From Ammonifex sp. (lineage in GTDB: Bacteria > Bacillota > Desulfotomaculia > Desulfotomaculales > DYER01), in the NCBI GenBank assembly GCA_020725605.1, contig DYER01000042.1, positions 1 to 57,396 on the forward strand: a stretch of 57,396 nt of DNA, read 5' to 3'. Below are positions 35,870-44,012 of this stretch, in pieces. Under the pieces are notes generated by a model. That model did no database searches. It was given only the letters and a program-made list of their open reading frames with translations, and was not told where the DNA came from. The first letter of the stretch is position 1. Each line of letters starts with the position of its first letter. The translations under genes and the position numbers were made by a program.

Positions 35870-37353
35870 GCTACCCAGCCCTGGGTTTCCGTCGGGTTTT
35901 GCGGGCCCCCGTTAACCGGGGGTAGGGCGAAGAGCAAGCCGGCGGCGAGCCAGAAATAGCTGGCCATGGCCGGCACTTCGAAGATATTTTCCACCAGGTT
36001 GTGGGCCAGGACAGCCACCAGACCGGTCAGCAGGCCGGCCGCCAGGGACCTCATATCCGGGCCCACGTTCCGGTAAGCGGCCATGCCGCCGCGCAGAACG
36101 TTCAGGAGCAGCCACAGGTACGCGGCCAGGCCCGGTAGGCCGGTTTCGGCTGCGGTTTTCAGGTAAAAATTATCCACGTAGAAACTGCCGGGCACGTGAC
36201 GCGCGGCCACCGCGCCCCCGAAGCGTCCCGGGCCTTCGCCCAGCAGGGGCGAGGCCTGAATCCTGGTGAGGGCGGCCTCCCAGCGGGCCAGGCGGCCGGC
36301 GCGCTGGCTGCTGACCACGTAAGCGGTACTGAACAGGTAGGTCAGCCGGGCCCGCACGGACGGAAGAAGGAGGGGCACCGTGACGCTTGCGGCGGTCAGG
36401 GGCAGCAGGAGAAGCGGTCGGGTCAGCAGGCCGAAGAGTAAGAGGGCCAGGCAGGTGGCGAACCAGGCACCCCGGGAAAAGGTGACCACCAGCCCCGCAA
36501 GCAGGGCGGCCAGCAGGCAGGCCAGTGTCCAGCGCTGCGGCCGGGTCCGCGCCGCCAGCAGGTGGCCGAGGGCCTGCGGGACCGCGAGGGCCAGCAGGCT
36601 CCCGAGCACGTTGGGGCTATTTACCAGGGAATAGGCGCGCGTGCGCGGGGATTGCTCCGCCACGTCCACCCAGTGGGCGGGCATGGGGGCCCCGGTGAGG
36701 TACTGGTAGACGCCGTGGAGCGCCAGCAGCGCGGCCACCGCAACCAGGGCCGCGCTCAAAAACCGTACCTGGGCCGGACGGTCCACCAGGGCGAGGGTGA
36801 CGAAGAACCAGAGGGTGTACTGCAGGTATACGCGCACCCCTTCGGTGGCCACGGCCACGTCCGGGGACCGTACGCCCCAGAGGAAGACCATCAGGCCGGC
36901 ATAGACCAGGAAGGGGATCGTCACCGGCGTGGGCCGCCAGCAGAGGCGTCCCCGCCACAGGCCCTTGCCGGCCCAGGTGGCCAGGCCCAGCAGGAGTAAC
37001 AGTTCGTCCCAGGCGGCGGCAAGGGCACCGGCCGGGGCAAGGCGGCGTAAGAGGTAGTCCACCAGTACGTAGGCCGCCAGGGGCCACAGGACCAGGGCCG
37101 TGCCGCCCCGGTCGCAGGCGAGGCGCAGGACCAGGCTCTCGGCGCACGGCGGCGACTGCACCAGCCTTCGCACGCCGCTCGCCTCCCAGGCCCGCCTCAG
37201 GGCCGCGCTCTGCCGCTCCGCCCGGGTCTCCAGGGCCCGCGCCAGATGACGGACCCAGGCCGGGATGCGGGCCTCGGAGCCGCTCAGGCAGGCCGGGGGA
37301 ACGGTCAGCCAGCGGTAGAAGAAGCTTCCGTGGGTGCAAGTGTTCAGGACCAA
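35842..37353 (-). CDS. O-antigen ligase/polymerase-like membrane protein (Wzy/WaaL type)
   Basis: A protein of about 503 residues with about a dozen TM segments. The Wzy_C-type signature is visible: LVVTFSRGAWFATCLALLLFG followed by an extracytoplasmic loop with LTRIQASPLLGEGPGRFG and YVDNFYLKTAAETGLPGLAAYL. Such proteins polymerise or ligate lipid-linked glycans outside the membrane. The start is uncertain: AAGGAGG precedes TTG 37353 closely, CTG 37347 has better spacing, and ATG 37422 would overlap the divergent gene. Its 3' end overlaps the convergent GT4 gene by 28 bases. A second, related protein lies at 41249-42931. Confidence 0.87.
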   Translation of the reverse strand: MVLNTCTHGSFFYRWLTVPPACLSGSEARIPAWVRHLARALETRAERQSAALRRAWEASGVRRLVQSPPCAESLVLRLACDRGGTALVLWPLAAYVLVDYLLRRLAPAGALAAAWDELLLLLGLATWAGKGLWRGRLCWRPTPVTIPFLVYAGLMVFLWGVRSPDVAVATEGVRVYLQYTLWFFVTLALVDRPAQVRFLSAALVAVAALLALHGVYQYLTGAPMPAHWVDVAEQSPRTRAYSLVNSPNVLGSLLALAVPQALGHLLAARTRPQRWTLACLLAALLAGLVVTFSRGAWFATCLALLLFGLLTRPLLLLPLTAASVTVPLLLPSVRARLTYLFSTAYVVSSQRAGRLARWEAALTRIQASPLLGEGPGRFGGAVAARHVPGSFYVDNFYLKTAAETGLPGLAAYLWLLLNVLRGGMAAYRNVGPDMRSLAAGLLTGLVAVLAHNLVENIFEVPAMASYFWLAAGLLFALPPVNGGPQNPTETQGWVAHQPATTSK

Positions 37354-37459
37354 AGCCTCCTTTTGAGGATGTCCATCAGAATAATTCGTCGCGCCGCCGG
37401 TCTTCCCCTGCGGCCGGGGCATGGTGACCCGCTCGGGGGGGACGGCCGCGCGCCAAAGG

Positions 37460-38647
37460 ATGGGGAAGCGTTTGCCGGAGGGAATCCTCTGTATCGGGGC
37501 CGCTCCCTGGCACGGCATGTGGGCCAGGGGCCAGCAGTTCATGGACCGCCTGGTCAGGCGGGGCCACAGCGTGCTGTACGTGGACCCGCCGGTGACCTAC
37601 CTTTCTCCCCTCAAGAACCGGGCTCTGGGCTGGCACGGGGAACGGCTGACGGCTTTGAGACCCGGATTGTGGGTTTACCGGGCGCCCCTCTGCCTGCCCT
37701 TCGGCAACATGTACCGGGTGGTCAACCGCCTCAACCAGCGCCGGCTGGCCCGCCGGCTGCGTCGGGTCATCAGGGAGCTGGGGTGGCGGCCCGTCCTCGG
37801 CTGGACCTACCTGCCGGGCACCGCGGACCTGCTCCCTCACCTGCCTGACCTCTTTTGGTGCTACGATTGCGCCGACGAGCACGCGGCCTTCCCGGGACTG
37901 GTCAACCCGCGGGTGGTCCGGGACATGGAAAGGGAGCTGCTTTCCCGGGCCGACGTGGTGCTGGTGAGCGCCCGGCAGCTCCTGGAACGAAAGCAAAAGT
38001 ACCGTTCGGACCTGGTGCTGGTGCCCAACGGGGCCGACGTGGAGCATTTCTCCTCGGCTCCGGAGGGGGACCCGCCGGCAGACGTCCGCGACCTGCCCAG
38101 GCCCGTGGTGGGCTACGTGGGGGCCATCAGCGAGTGGCTGGACCAGGAACTGGTGGTGGCGGCGGCCCGGGCCTATCCCCGCTTTTCCTTCGTGCTGGTG
38201 GGGCCGGTGACGGTGGACGTGCGGCGGCTCCGCTCGTGTCCCAACGTCCACCTTTTGGGGTACCGGGACTACGCGACCCTGCCGGCCTACCTGAAGGCCT
38301 TCGACCTGGGACTCATTCCCTTCAAGGTCAACGCCCTCACCGAGCACGTCAACCCGGTCAAGCTTTACGAGTACCTGGCGGCCGGCCTGCCGGTGGTGGC
38401 CACGGACCTGCCCGAAGTGCGGCCCTTCACGGCCTTGGTCCGTGTGGCCGGCGAAACGGGCGCCTTCGTCAGAGCGGTGGGGGAGGAGGTGAGGGCCAAT
38501 TCCCCGGCCCAAAAACGTGCCCGCCTCGAGATGGCGGCGGCCCATTCCTGGGACGCGCGGCTGGATCTGGCGTGGCAGGCCGTAACCGCGGCCCGTAGCA
38601 GGACACGTCTCAACCACCGTGATCCGGAAAGCCGGGAACAAACGTGA
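37460..38647 (+). CDS. GT-B fold glycosyltransferase (GT1/GT4-like)
   Basis: A protein of about 395 residues. It starts LCIGAAPWHGMWARGQQFMDRLVRRGHSVLYVDPP, typical of a family of clostridial glycosyltransferases with an extended N-terminal domain. The middle has DLFWCYDCADEHAAFPG and a donor-domain region VGYVGAISEWLDQELVVAAARAYPRFSFVLVGPV, then GYRDYATLPAYLKAFDLGLIPFKVNALTEHVNPVKLYEYLAAGLPVVATDLPEV. It likely uses a nucleotide sugar to extend the surface glycan. ATG 37460 was chosen as the conserved start; ATG 37421 is possible but would overlap the divergent ligase gene region. The sugar is unknown. Confidence 0.88.
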   Translation: MGKRLPEGILCIGAAPWHGMWARGQQFMDRLVRRGHSVLYVDPPVTYLSPLKNRALGWHGERLTALRPGLWVYRAPLCLPFGNMYRVVNRLNQRRLARRLRRVIRELGWRPVLGWTYLPGTADLLPHLPDLFWCYDCADEHAAFPGLVNPRVVRDMERELLSRADVVLVSARQLLERKQKYRSDLVLVPNGADVEHFSSAPEGDPPADVRDLPRPVVGYVGAISEWLDQELVVAAARAYPRFSFVLVGPVTVDVRRLRSCPNVHLLGYRDYATLPAYLKAFDLGLIPFKVNALTEHVNPVKLYEYLAAGLPVVATDLPEVRPFTALVRVAGETGAFVRAVGEEVRANSPAQKRARLEMAAAHSWDARLDLAWQAVTAARSRTRLNHRDPESREQT

Positions 38648-38764
38648 CGCGACCCTATCCTGAAAGAGCCCCCTGGCCGCCAGCACATGGGTCTCCCCTG
38701 CAGCACCACGGGTAATCTTACCGCGGGCGGGGCTACGGGCGCAAGAATCCGGTACCTCCCTGCG

Positions 38765-38796
38765 GCCCGGCCCAACGAAGGCATTACGGGCCGGGC
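38765..38796. terminator. GC-rich hairpin at the end of convergent genes
   Basis: Perfect 9-base inverted repeat (38765-38773 with 38788-38796, 14-base loop) spanning the stop codon of the DUF4330 gene, in the gap after the convergent glycosyltransferase. No T-run follows on either strand, so it may stabilise 3' ends more than terminate. Confidence 0.45.
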
Positions 38797-39281
38797 CCAC
38801 CTTCGGGAAGCGTGACCCGCAGTACCGTGCCCTTGACCTCGTAGCTCAGGGACTTGACGTAGAAGTCGCGGCCGGCCCGGAGTTCCTGGCCCGCCAGGGT
38901 GAGGGTGGGGCCGCCCATCTTGGCCGTGCCGTTTACGGTGATGTAGAGGTCCCTGAGTTGGGGGTCTTCGGCCAGCACGAGCGTACCGTCGCTCCGCGGT
39001 GTGGCCACCCGCGCCGGCGTGCTGCGCACGGCCTTGATTTCCGCCTCGACGTAGGCGCTCCCGGCCACCAGGCGGTCTCCCGGTCGCACGGCGGCGGCCA
39101 CGGCGGGATGGACCTTGGGGACCAGGATTTCGACCTCGACCCTGGCCGTGGCGGCCCGGCCCGCGGGAACGAGCAGTTTGTAGGCCACTCCGCCCGCGGC
39201 CAGGAGGATGGCCAGCACCACCAGCAAATCGATCACATTGATCAGGCCCAAGAAGCGGCCGCGTTCGTCTATCAGTTTCAT
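38784..39281 (-). CDS. DUF4330 family membrane protein
   Basis: A 165-residue protein. It starts KLIDERGRFLGLINVIDLLVVLAILLAAGGVAY, the hallmark of DUF4330: a short polar start ending GLINVID, then one TM segment (about 17-36), then a beta-rich extracytoplasmic part (VEVEILVPKVHPAVAAAVRPGDRLV and so on). Function is unknown. DUF4330 genes often sit in polysaccharide clusters of clostridia; a second one is at 42933-43415, also next to glycan genes. ATG 39281 is divergent from a PIG-L deacetylase gene only 27 bases away, so the two share a short control region. Confidence 0.87.
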   Translation of the reverse strand: MKLIDERGRFLGLINVIDLLVVLAILLAAGGVAYKLLVPAGRAATARVEVEILVPKVHPAVAAAVRPGDRLVAGSAYVEAEIKAVRSTPARVATPRSDGTLVLAEDPQLRDLYITVNGTAKMGGPTLTLAGQELRAGRDFYVKSLSYEVKGTVLRVTLPEGGPGP

Positions 39282-39308
39282 TTACCGGCCTCCCAAGGAG
39301 TATTCGTG

Positions 39309-40223
39309 ATGCGCAAACTCTGCTGGGCGATTGTCGCCCTCGTGGCCGTGGCCCTGGCCAGCTGGCTCTATTATTCCCTCGCGGCAAGGCCCCAGGCCCT
39401 TCCGGACGGCAAGCCGCCCCTCTTTACCAGACTCCTGGTGGTCGCGGCCCATCCGGACGACGAAACCATCGGCGCCGGGGTCCTGATGGCCCGCACCCGG
39501 CGCCACGGAGGAGCGGTGCGGGCCATCGTCGTGAACACCGGCATCGCGGCCTGGCGCGCGGGCGACCACGCGGCCCTTTTCGCCGAGCGCCGGGCGCAGA
39601 CCCTGGCCGCCCTGGCCCTGGCCGGGGTGGCCCCGGATGACGTCACCTTCCTCGGCATTCCGGACCTGGCCACCGGCGAGCGCTTTTCCTCCGTTGTGGA
39701 AAGGCTCCGCGCCGAGATACGGGAGTTTCGCCCGGACGCGGTGGCGGTTTCGGCCTGGGAGGGGGCCCACCCGGACCACGACCTTTCCCACTACGCCGTG
39801 GCGGTGGCTACGGACCTCGGCGCCACGGTGCCGGTGTGGGAGTTCCCCGAGTACAACCGAAGGTATTTGAGGACCGGGCGCGCCGGGTTCCTGCAGGCGG
39901 ACTGGCCCTTCTTGGACCTGGCCCTCACGCCTGAAGAGACGGAGCTGCGGCGCGCCATGATGGCCTGCTTCCCCTCCGAGGGCCCGTTCGTCCGGCGTTT
40001 CGGTGACCAGCCGGAGCTGCTGCGCCCGCTGCCCCGTTACGATTACCGCCTGCCTCCCGACGTCTTGCCTTACCAGAAACTTTTCGGGAAAAGGGGCCTC
40101 TACTACTATTACCGGCTCGTCAGGCCCGTAGTGGAGCGCCACCCCGTTGGGTATGCCCGCCTTTCCGCTCGAGGATCTCGAGGTACAGTTGGGCCGTCTC
40201 GCGCACCATGCGCTCCAGGCTGA
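39309..40223 (+). CDS. PIG-L family deacetylase (LmbE-like)
   Basis: A 304-residue protein with an N-terminal TM/signal segment (about 5-25). The zinc motif AAHPDDE is at 47-53 (His48, Asp51), with AHPDHDLSHYA later completing the ligand set. The family removes N-acetyl groups from GlcNAc-containing glycolipids or small metabolites. The membrane anchor and the surrounding polysaccharide genes suggest it de-N-acetylates a surface glycan. ATG 39309 (or GTG 39306) has AAGGAG upstream. The last about 30 residues extend 104 bases into the convergent glycosyltransferase gene and look unconserved. Confidence 0.92.
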   Translation: MRKLCWAIVALVAVALASWLYYSLAARPQALPDGKPPLFTRLLVVAAHPDDETIGAGVLMARTRRHGGAVRAIVVNTGIAAWRAGDHAALFAERRAQTLAALALAGVAPDDVTFLGIPDLATGERFSSVVERLRAEIREFRPDAVAVSAWEGAHPDHDLSHYAVAVATDLGATVPVWEFPEYNRRYLRTGRAGFLQADWPFLDLALTPEETELRRAMMACFPSEGPFVRRFGDQPELLRPLPRYDYRLPPDVLPYQKLFGKRGLYYYYRLVRPVVERHPVGYARLSARGSRGTVGPSRAPCAPG

Positions 40224-41259
40224 AGTGGGCCGCCCGTTCCCGTCCCAGACGGCCAAGCCTGCGGCGCAGCTCTCCGTCGGTGGCCAGGAGGCAAATGGCG
40301 TCCGCCAGCTCGCCGGCCCTGCCGGGCGGCACGAGCAGGGCCGCGTCCGATTCCCCGATGATCTCCGTGTTGCCGCCGGTACGGCTGGCGATGACCGGTA
40401 CCCCGGCCGCCAGGGCCTCCAGGAGGGCCAGGCTGCAGGCTTCGTGCCGGGAGGGCAGAACGAAGAGGTCCAGGGCCGCCAGGGCCCGCGGTACGTCCTG
40501 GTAATGGCCCACAAACAAAACCCTCGGGCCGAGCTGCAACCTGTGGGCCTGGGCCTCCAGCTGGGCCCGGCACGGGCCGTCGCCGGCAATGAGCACCCGC
40601 AAGCGCCGGTTGAGCCGGGACGCCGCCACGGCTACGGCCTCCAGCAGCACGTCGAACCCCTTTTCCGGGGCCAGTCGTCCCACGGACCCGATGACCAGGT
40701 CGTCCGCACCGAAGCCGAACCCTTCCCTGGCCTGCTGCCTGCTGTCGGCCACGTCGAAGCGTTCGAGCCTGACGCCGTTGAGAATCACCCTTACCTTCTT
40801 CGCGGGAAGGCCCTGAGCCAGTACCTGGCGCCGTACCGCCTCGGACACGGCGATGACCCCGTCCCACAGGTGGCTCATGACCCTGTTGGCCAGGGCCACG
40901 GGGGGCGGGGGTGGCTGCAGCATGTGCACCGTGTTGACCACCACCGGCACCCCGGCCAGGCGGGAGGCCAGGGCCCCCAGATAGTTCTCACGCAGGAAAT
41001 TGGAATGGGTGACGTGTACCCCTTCCCGCACCATGAGCCGGGCCAGACGGTATACGGCCACGGGATCGAGGGGGTGGCGCATGGGCACGTGGAAGGCTTC
41101 CAGGCCCACCCGCCGCCAGCGCTCCACCAGGGGCCCGGGCCGGCCGTAGGCCAGGAGGGGACGGAAGTCGCCCGGCAGGGAGGTGGCCAGGGAATACACG
41201 TACTCTTCGGTACCGCCGCGCCCCGGATAGTAAAGGAGGTACAGGGTGTTAACGGTCAA
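40120..41259 (-). CDS. GT4-type glycosyltransferase
   Basis: A 379-residue GT-B enzyme. N-terminal LYYPGRGGTEEYVYSLATSLPGDF, middle IAVSEAVRRQVLAQGLPAKKVRVILNGVRLERFD, and donor domain IGSVGRLAPEKGFDVLLEAVA, LIAGDGPCRAQLEAQA, VLPSRHEACSLALLEALAAGVPVIASRTGGNTEII (E-x7-E). It probably adds a sugar to the surface glycan. TTG 41259 overlaps the upstream ligase stop by 11 bases and has GGGAGGGA upstream, indicating coupling. Its last about 11 codons form an unconserved tail that runs into the PIG-L gene on the other strand (104-base overlap). Confidence 0.93.
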   Translation of the reverse strand: MTVNTLYLLYYPGRGGTEEYVYSLATSLPGDFRPLLAYGRPGPLVERWRRVGLEAFHVPMRHPLDPVAVYRLARLMVREGVHVTHSNFLRENYLGALASRLAGVPVVVNTVHMLQPPPPPVALANRVMSHLWDGVIAVSEAVRRQVLAQGLPAKKVRVILNGVRLERFDVADSRQQAREGFGFGADDLVIGSVGRLAPEKGFDVLLEAVAVAASRLNRRLRVLIAGDGPCRAQLEAQAHRLQLGPRVLFVGHYQDVPRALAALDLFVLPSRHEACSLALLEALAAGVPVIASRTGGNTEIIGESDAALLVPPGRAGELADAICLLATDGELRRRLGRLGRERAAHFSLERMVRETAQLYLEILERKGGHTQRGGAPLRA

Positions 41260-42931
41260 GCTGCCGTCCCTCCCCGGCGGAAGGTGCGCAGGCGTGGCCG
41301 TGGGCCGCGGCCGTGAGGCCCAGCAGCAGCCACACCGGTACCGTCATCTGGGGAAACTCGGTGCTGGTGGCGGCGAGACCCTGCACCAGGTAGGCCACCC
41401 AGGCGGCGCCGGTTCCGGCGGCCAGGGCGCGCACGAGGGGTGTGCCCGCCGCCTTGAAAATGCGGTGGCAGGTGAGCAGGACCGTGCCCGCGAAGACCAG
41501 GAAGGCCGCGAGACCGATGACGCCCTGCTGGATCAGCACGTGGAGGAAAACATTGTCCACGAAGGGTACGGCCACGTATCCGGCCCAGAGACCCTCGTCG
41601 TAGACCGGGCTGAACATGGTGTAGGCGGTGGTCCCGCCGTACATGCCCAGGCCGACCCCCAGCCACAAATGACGGGGCAGGATGTGCAGGACGTTGTACA
41701 GGGACCACAGGCGGCCTGCGGTTTCAGAAGAAGCCAGGTGGGCCGGGTGGAAGATGTTCAGCAGGCGCTCTACGACCGCCGCCGGCGCCACCAGCAGTGC
41801 GGCCAGAACCAGGACCACGAAGGCCACCCACGAGCGGCGGTTGTAGTAGAGCACCAAAATCAGGAAGGCCACGGCGCACCCCAGCCAGGCGCCGCGGGAA
41901 TAGGTGTAAAGCAGCGCGAGGGCCAGGGGTACCATGGACAACGCCAGGGCCCACCGGGCCCTTCCGGTACCGAAGAGTACCCACGCCGCGGCCGGGAGGA
42001 GGACCGTGTTGAGAAACCCCCCCAGGCCGTTGGGATTACCCACGGTGGAGATAATGCGCGAACCCACGGCCTCGTCGTAGCTCTCCACCCAGGCGTCCGG
42101 GGTTTTGAGGCCGCTCCAGGCCTGATACAGGCCCACCCCGGCCAGCAACAGGCCCAGGACCAGCAAACCGGCCACCACCCCCCGCACGTGGCGTGCGCCC
42201 TTCAGCCCGGCGCGGGCCGTGAGGTACACGCCGGCGGCCTGCACCCAGACCAGGGACTCGTAGAGGAGGTTTGCCGGCCGGTGATAGACGAGAAAACTAT
42301 TGACGTTGGACAGCACGATGGACCCCATGATTAAGAGCAGGCCCTTGTCAACCGGCAGCAGGGCCGGAGGACGGTTCTCCGGTATGTCGGCTCGCGCGAA
42401 CCAGCCGGCAAAGGTCAACAGGAGCAGCAGGGGCGGTGCCAGGGTGAGCCAGAGGGTGGCGTCCGGCCACCACTGTTTGAGCTGCCACTTCACCAGTACC
42501 AGAGCGGTCAGCAGGAGCAGCCCCGCGGCCGTGTGGCGCCAGGAGGTCCACGCCAGGAGCAGGCCCAGGCCCACGAAAACGGCCCTGCCGGGGCCGAGCA
42601 GCACGGCGGCGGAGCCCACGGTTGCGACCAGGGAGACGACCGGCAAATACGGTAGCCGGCGCGCGAAAACCGGGCCGCGCAGCGCACGATTCCAGCGCGC
42701 CGCGGTGGCGGTCACGCTCCGGACGCAGAGGCTGCCGGCGGGTGTGCGGGGGTCGTAGCAAAAGGTGGTGCCACCACCCTCCGGGACCCGGGGCGCGAGG
42801 AAATAGCTGCCCGCCACGGTCCCTTTCAGGTCTCCCGCGGAGCGCAATAACCGGCTCCCGCCGTACCAGGCTGCCACCCGGTGCCGCAGGAACCGGAAGA
42901 CAGAGCTGCCGCCCAGGGGGTGCATCGGCAC
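41249..42931 (-). CDS. O-antigen ligase/polymerase-like membrane protein (Wzy/WaaL type)
   Basis: A 560-residue polytopic protein with about 12-13 TM segments. The Wzy_C-like core is YTYSRGAWLGCAVAFLILVLYY followed by a loop with LPRHLWLGVGLGMYGGTTAYTMF and VDNVFLHVLIQQGVIGLAAFL. The first about 80 residues are cytoplasmic and include VFRFLRHRVAAWYGGSRL. It probably polymerises or transfers a lipid-linked glycan. GTG 42931 (GGGAGG six bases upstream) or ATG 42925 starts the gene right at the DUF4330 stop, and its end overlaps the next glycosyltransferase by 11 bases, forming a three-gene operon: DUF4330, ligase, glycosyltransferase. Confidence 0.88.
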   Translation of the reverse strand: MPMHPLGGSSVFRFLRHRVAAWYGGSRLLRSAGDLKGTVAGSYFLAPRVPEGGGTTFCYDPRTPAGSLCVRSVTATAARWNRALRGPVFARRLPYLPVVSLVATVGSAAVLLGPGRAVFVGLGLLLAWTSWRHTAAGLLLLTALVLVKWQLKQWWPDATLWLTLAPPLLLLLTFAGWFARADIPENRPPALLPVDKGLLLIMGSIVLSNVNSFLVYHRPANLLYESLVWVQAAGVYLTARAGLKGARHVRGVVAGLLVLGLLLAGVGLYQAWSGLKTPDAWVESYDEAVGSRIISTVGNPNGLGGFLNTVLLPAAAWVLFGTGRARWALALSMVPLALALLYTYSRGAWLGCAVAFLILVLYYNRRSWVAFVVLVLAALLVAPAAVVERLLNIFHPAHLASSETAGRLWSLYNVLHILPRHLWLGVGLGMYGGTTAYTMFSPVYDEGLWAGYVAVPFVDNVFLHVLIQQGVIGLAAFLVFAGTVLLTCHRIFKAAGTPLVRALAAGTGAAWVAYLVQGLAATSTEFPQMTVPVWLLLGLTAAAHGHACAPSAGEGRQLDR

Positions 42932-42932
42932 C

Positions 42933-43415
42933 CTAAGCCTCCCGCAGATCGAGGACTAAAGCGTCCACCTGGATAAGGGAGCGCACGACCACCCGGGCCC
43001 CGATGCCGGTTCTCTCGCCGCCCACGGTCACGTTGGGCGGAGTAAGGTGCCCGGGTCCCCGGGCCCTCAGGAGGACGTTGGTGGTGACCAGGTCCTGTCC
43101 CAGGCGGGTTTCGCCCGTGGCGGTGAGGGCGTTGAACCGCCTGGGCACCACTTCCGCGGAGGTGACTTCCAGGGGTAGACGTCCCTGACCCAGGTAGATG
43201 GTCCGGGTGCGGGTCACCGCCTGGGCCACCTCCGGGCGCACGGCCTCGACCAGCAGGGTGACCTCCACGGTCTGGGCCGGGGCCGTGGATTGGGGGGTTC
43301 TGGTCAGCAGCCGGTAGGGAACCAGTACCAGCAGGGCCGCCAGCAGGAGAATGAGACCCAGATCGATAATGTTTATTTTACCGAAAAGGCGCCCCTGGTC
43401 GTCGAGAAACCGCAC
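42933..43415 (-). CDS. DUF4330 family membrane protein (second copy)
   Basis: A 160-residue protein starting [36 protein letters not shown], the DUF4330 N-terminus, with a TM segment at about 18-36 and a beta-rich outer domain ([28 protein letters not shown]). It shares the layout of the protein at 38784-39281, with modest similarity. GTG 43415 with GGTGAG upstream was chosen; the frame stays open further upstream, but that stretch overlaps fabZ on the other strand and is unconserved. It heads an operon with an O-antigen ligase-like protein and a GT4. Function unknown; association with glycan polymerases suggests a helper role. Confidence 0.84.
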   Translation of the reverse strand: MRFLDDQGRLFGKINIIDLGLILLLAALLVLVPYRLLTRTPQSTAPAQTVEVTLLVEAVRPEVAQAVTRTRTIYLGQGRLPLEVTSAEVVPRRFNALTATGETRLGQDLVTTNVLLRARGPGHLTPPNVTVGGERTGIGARVVVRSLIQVDALVLDLREA

Positions 43416-43451
43416 ACGCTCACCCGCCAGGACGTAATTGGAGGTCGTAAC

Positions 43452-43898
43452 ATGCTCGACTTCACTGCCCTGCAAAGAATTCTGCCTCACCGGCCGCCAT
43501 TCCTGCTGGTAGACCGCATCCTTGAACTGGAAGAGGGACGGCGGGCGGTGGGGTTGAAGAACGTCACCGGTAACGAGGCGTTCTTTGCCGGACATTTCCC
43601 AGGACGGCCCGTGATGCCCGGCGTACTGATCGTGGAGGCCATGGCTCAGGTGGGGGCGGTGGCCGTTTTGAGCGTTCCGGAAAACGCCGGCAAGCTGCCC
43701 TTATTTGCGGGCATCGACAGGGCCCGTTTCCGCCGGCCGGTCACCCCGGGGGACGTCTTGCGCCTCGAAGTGGTCCTGCACAGGCTCCGGGGTACCATGG
43801 GTTTGGGGCGCGGTACGGCCCGGGTAGGCGACGAGGTGGTGGCCGAGGCCGAATTACTTTTTGCCCTCGTTGAAAACGGGGAGCCAGCCGGGTCTTAA
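43452..43898 (+). CDS. fabZ: 3-hydroxyacyl-[acyl-carrier-protein] dehydratase FabZ
   Basis: A 148-residue hotdog-fold dehydratase of normal length. [17 protein letters not shown], the catalytic His in [20 protein letters not shown] and [19 protein letters not shown] are FabZ hallmarks. It removes water from 3-hydroxyacyl-ACP in fatty-acid elongation and in lipid A-type acyl chains. ATG 43452 has GGAGG seven bases upstream. It is isolated from other fab genes, sits divergent from the DUF4330 operon with a 36-base gap, and is followed by a terminator. In many Bacillota fabZ lies near the wall-polysaccharide region, as here. Confidence 0.97.
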   Translation: MLDFTALQRILPHRPPFLLVDRILELEEGRRAVGLKNVTGNEAFFAGHFPGRPVMPGVLIVEAMAQVGAVAVLSVPENAGKLPLFAGIDRARFRRPVTPGDVLRLEVVLHRLRGTMGLGRGTARVGDEVVAEAELLFALVENGEPAGS

Positions 43899-43910
43899 GG
43901 GGTATAAGCC

Positions 43911-43944
43911 GGCAAAAAGCCGCGATTTTAGCCGCTTTTTTGCC
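43911..43944 (+). terminator. Terminator after fabZ
   Basis: GGCAAAAAGC (43911-43920) pairs with GCTTTTTTGCC (43934-43944) with one bulged T; six T residues lie in the 3' arm. It lies 12 bases past the fabZ stop and just before the tagO promoter. Confidence 0.65.
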
Positions 43945-43946
43945 AA

Positions 43947-43975
43947 TTGCCCCTCCCGCGGTGTTGGGATATACT
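43947..43975 (+). promoter_or_regulatory. Sigma-A promoter of the tagO-galU-epimerase operon
   Basis: TTGCCC (43947-43952), 17 bases, TATACT (43970-43975), about 38 bases before the tagO start. Confidence 0.7.
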
Positions 43976-44012
43976 CTTTTTGTTGGAGGCTTGTACACCC
44001 GGAGTGATGCTG

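Noticed and set aside
38784-39281. Signal-peptidase or secreted enzyme
   Set aside because: The single TM with GLINVID start matches DUF4330; no catalytic motif is present.
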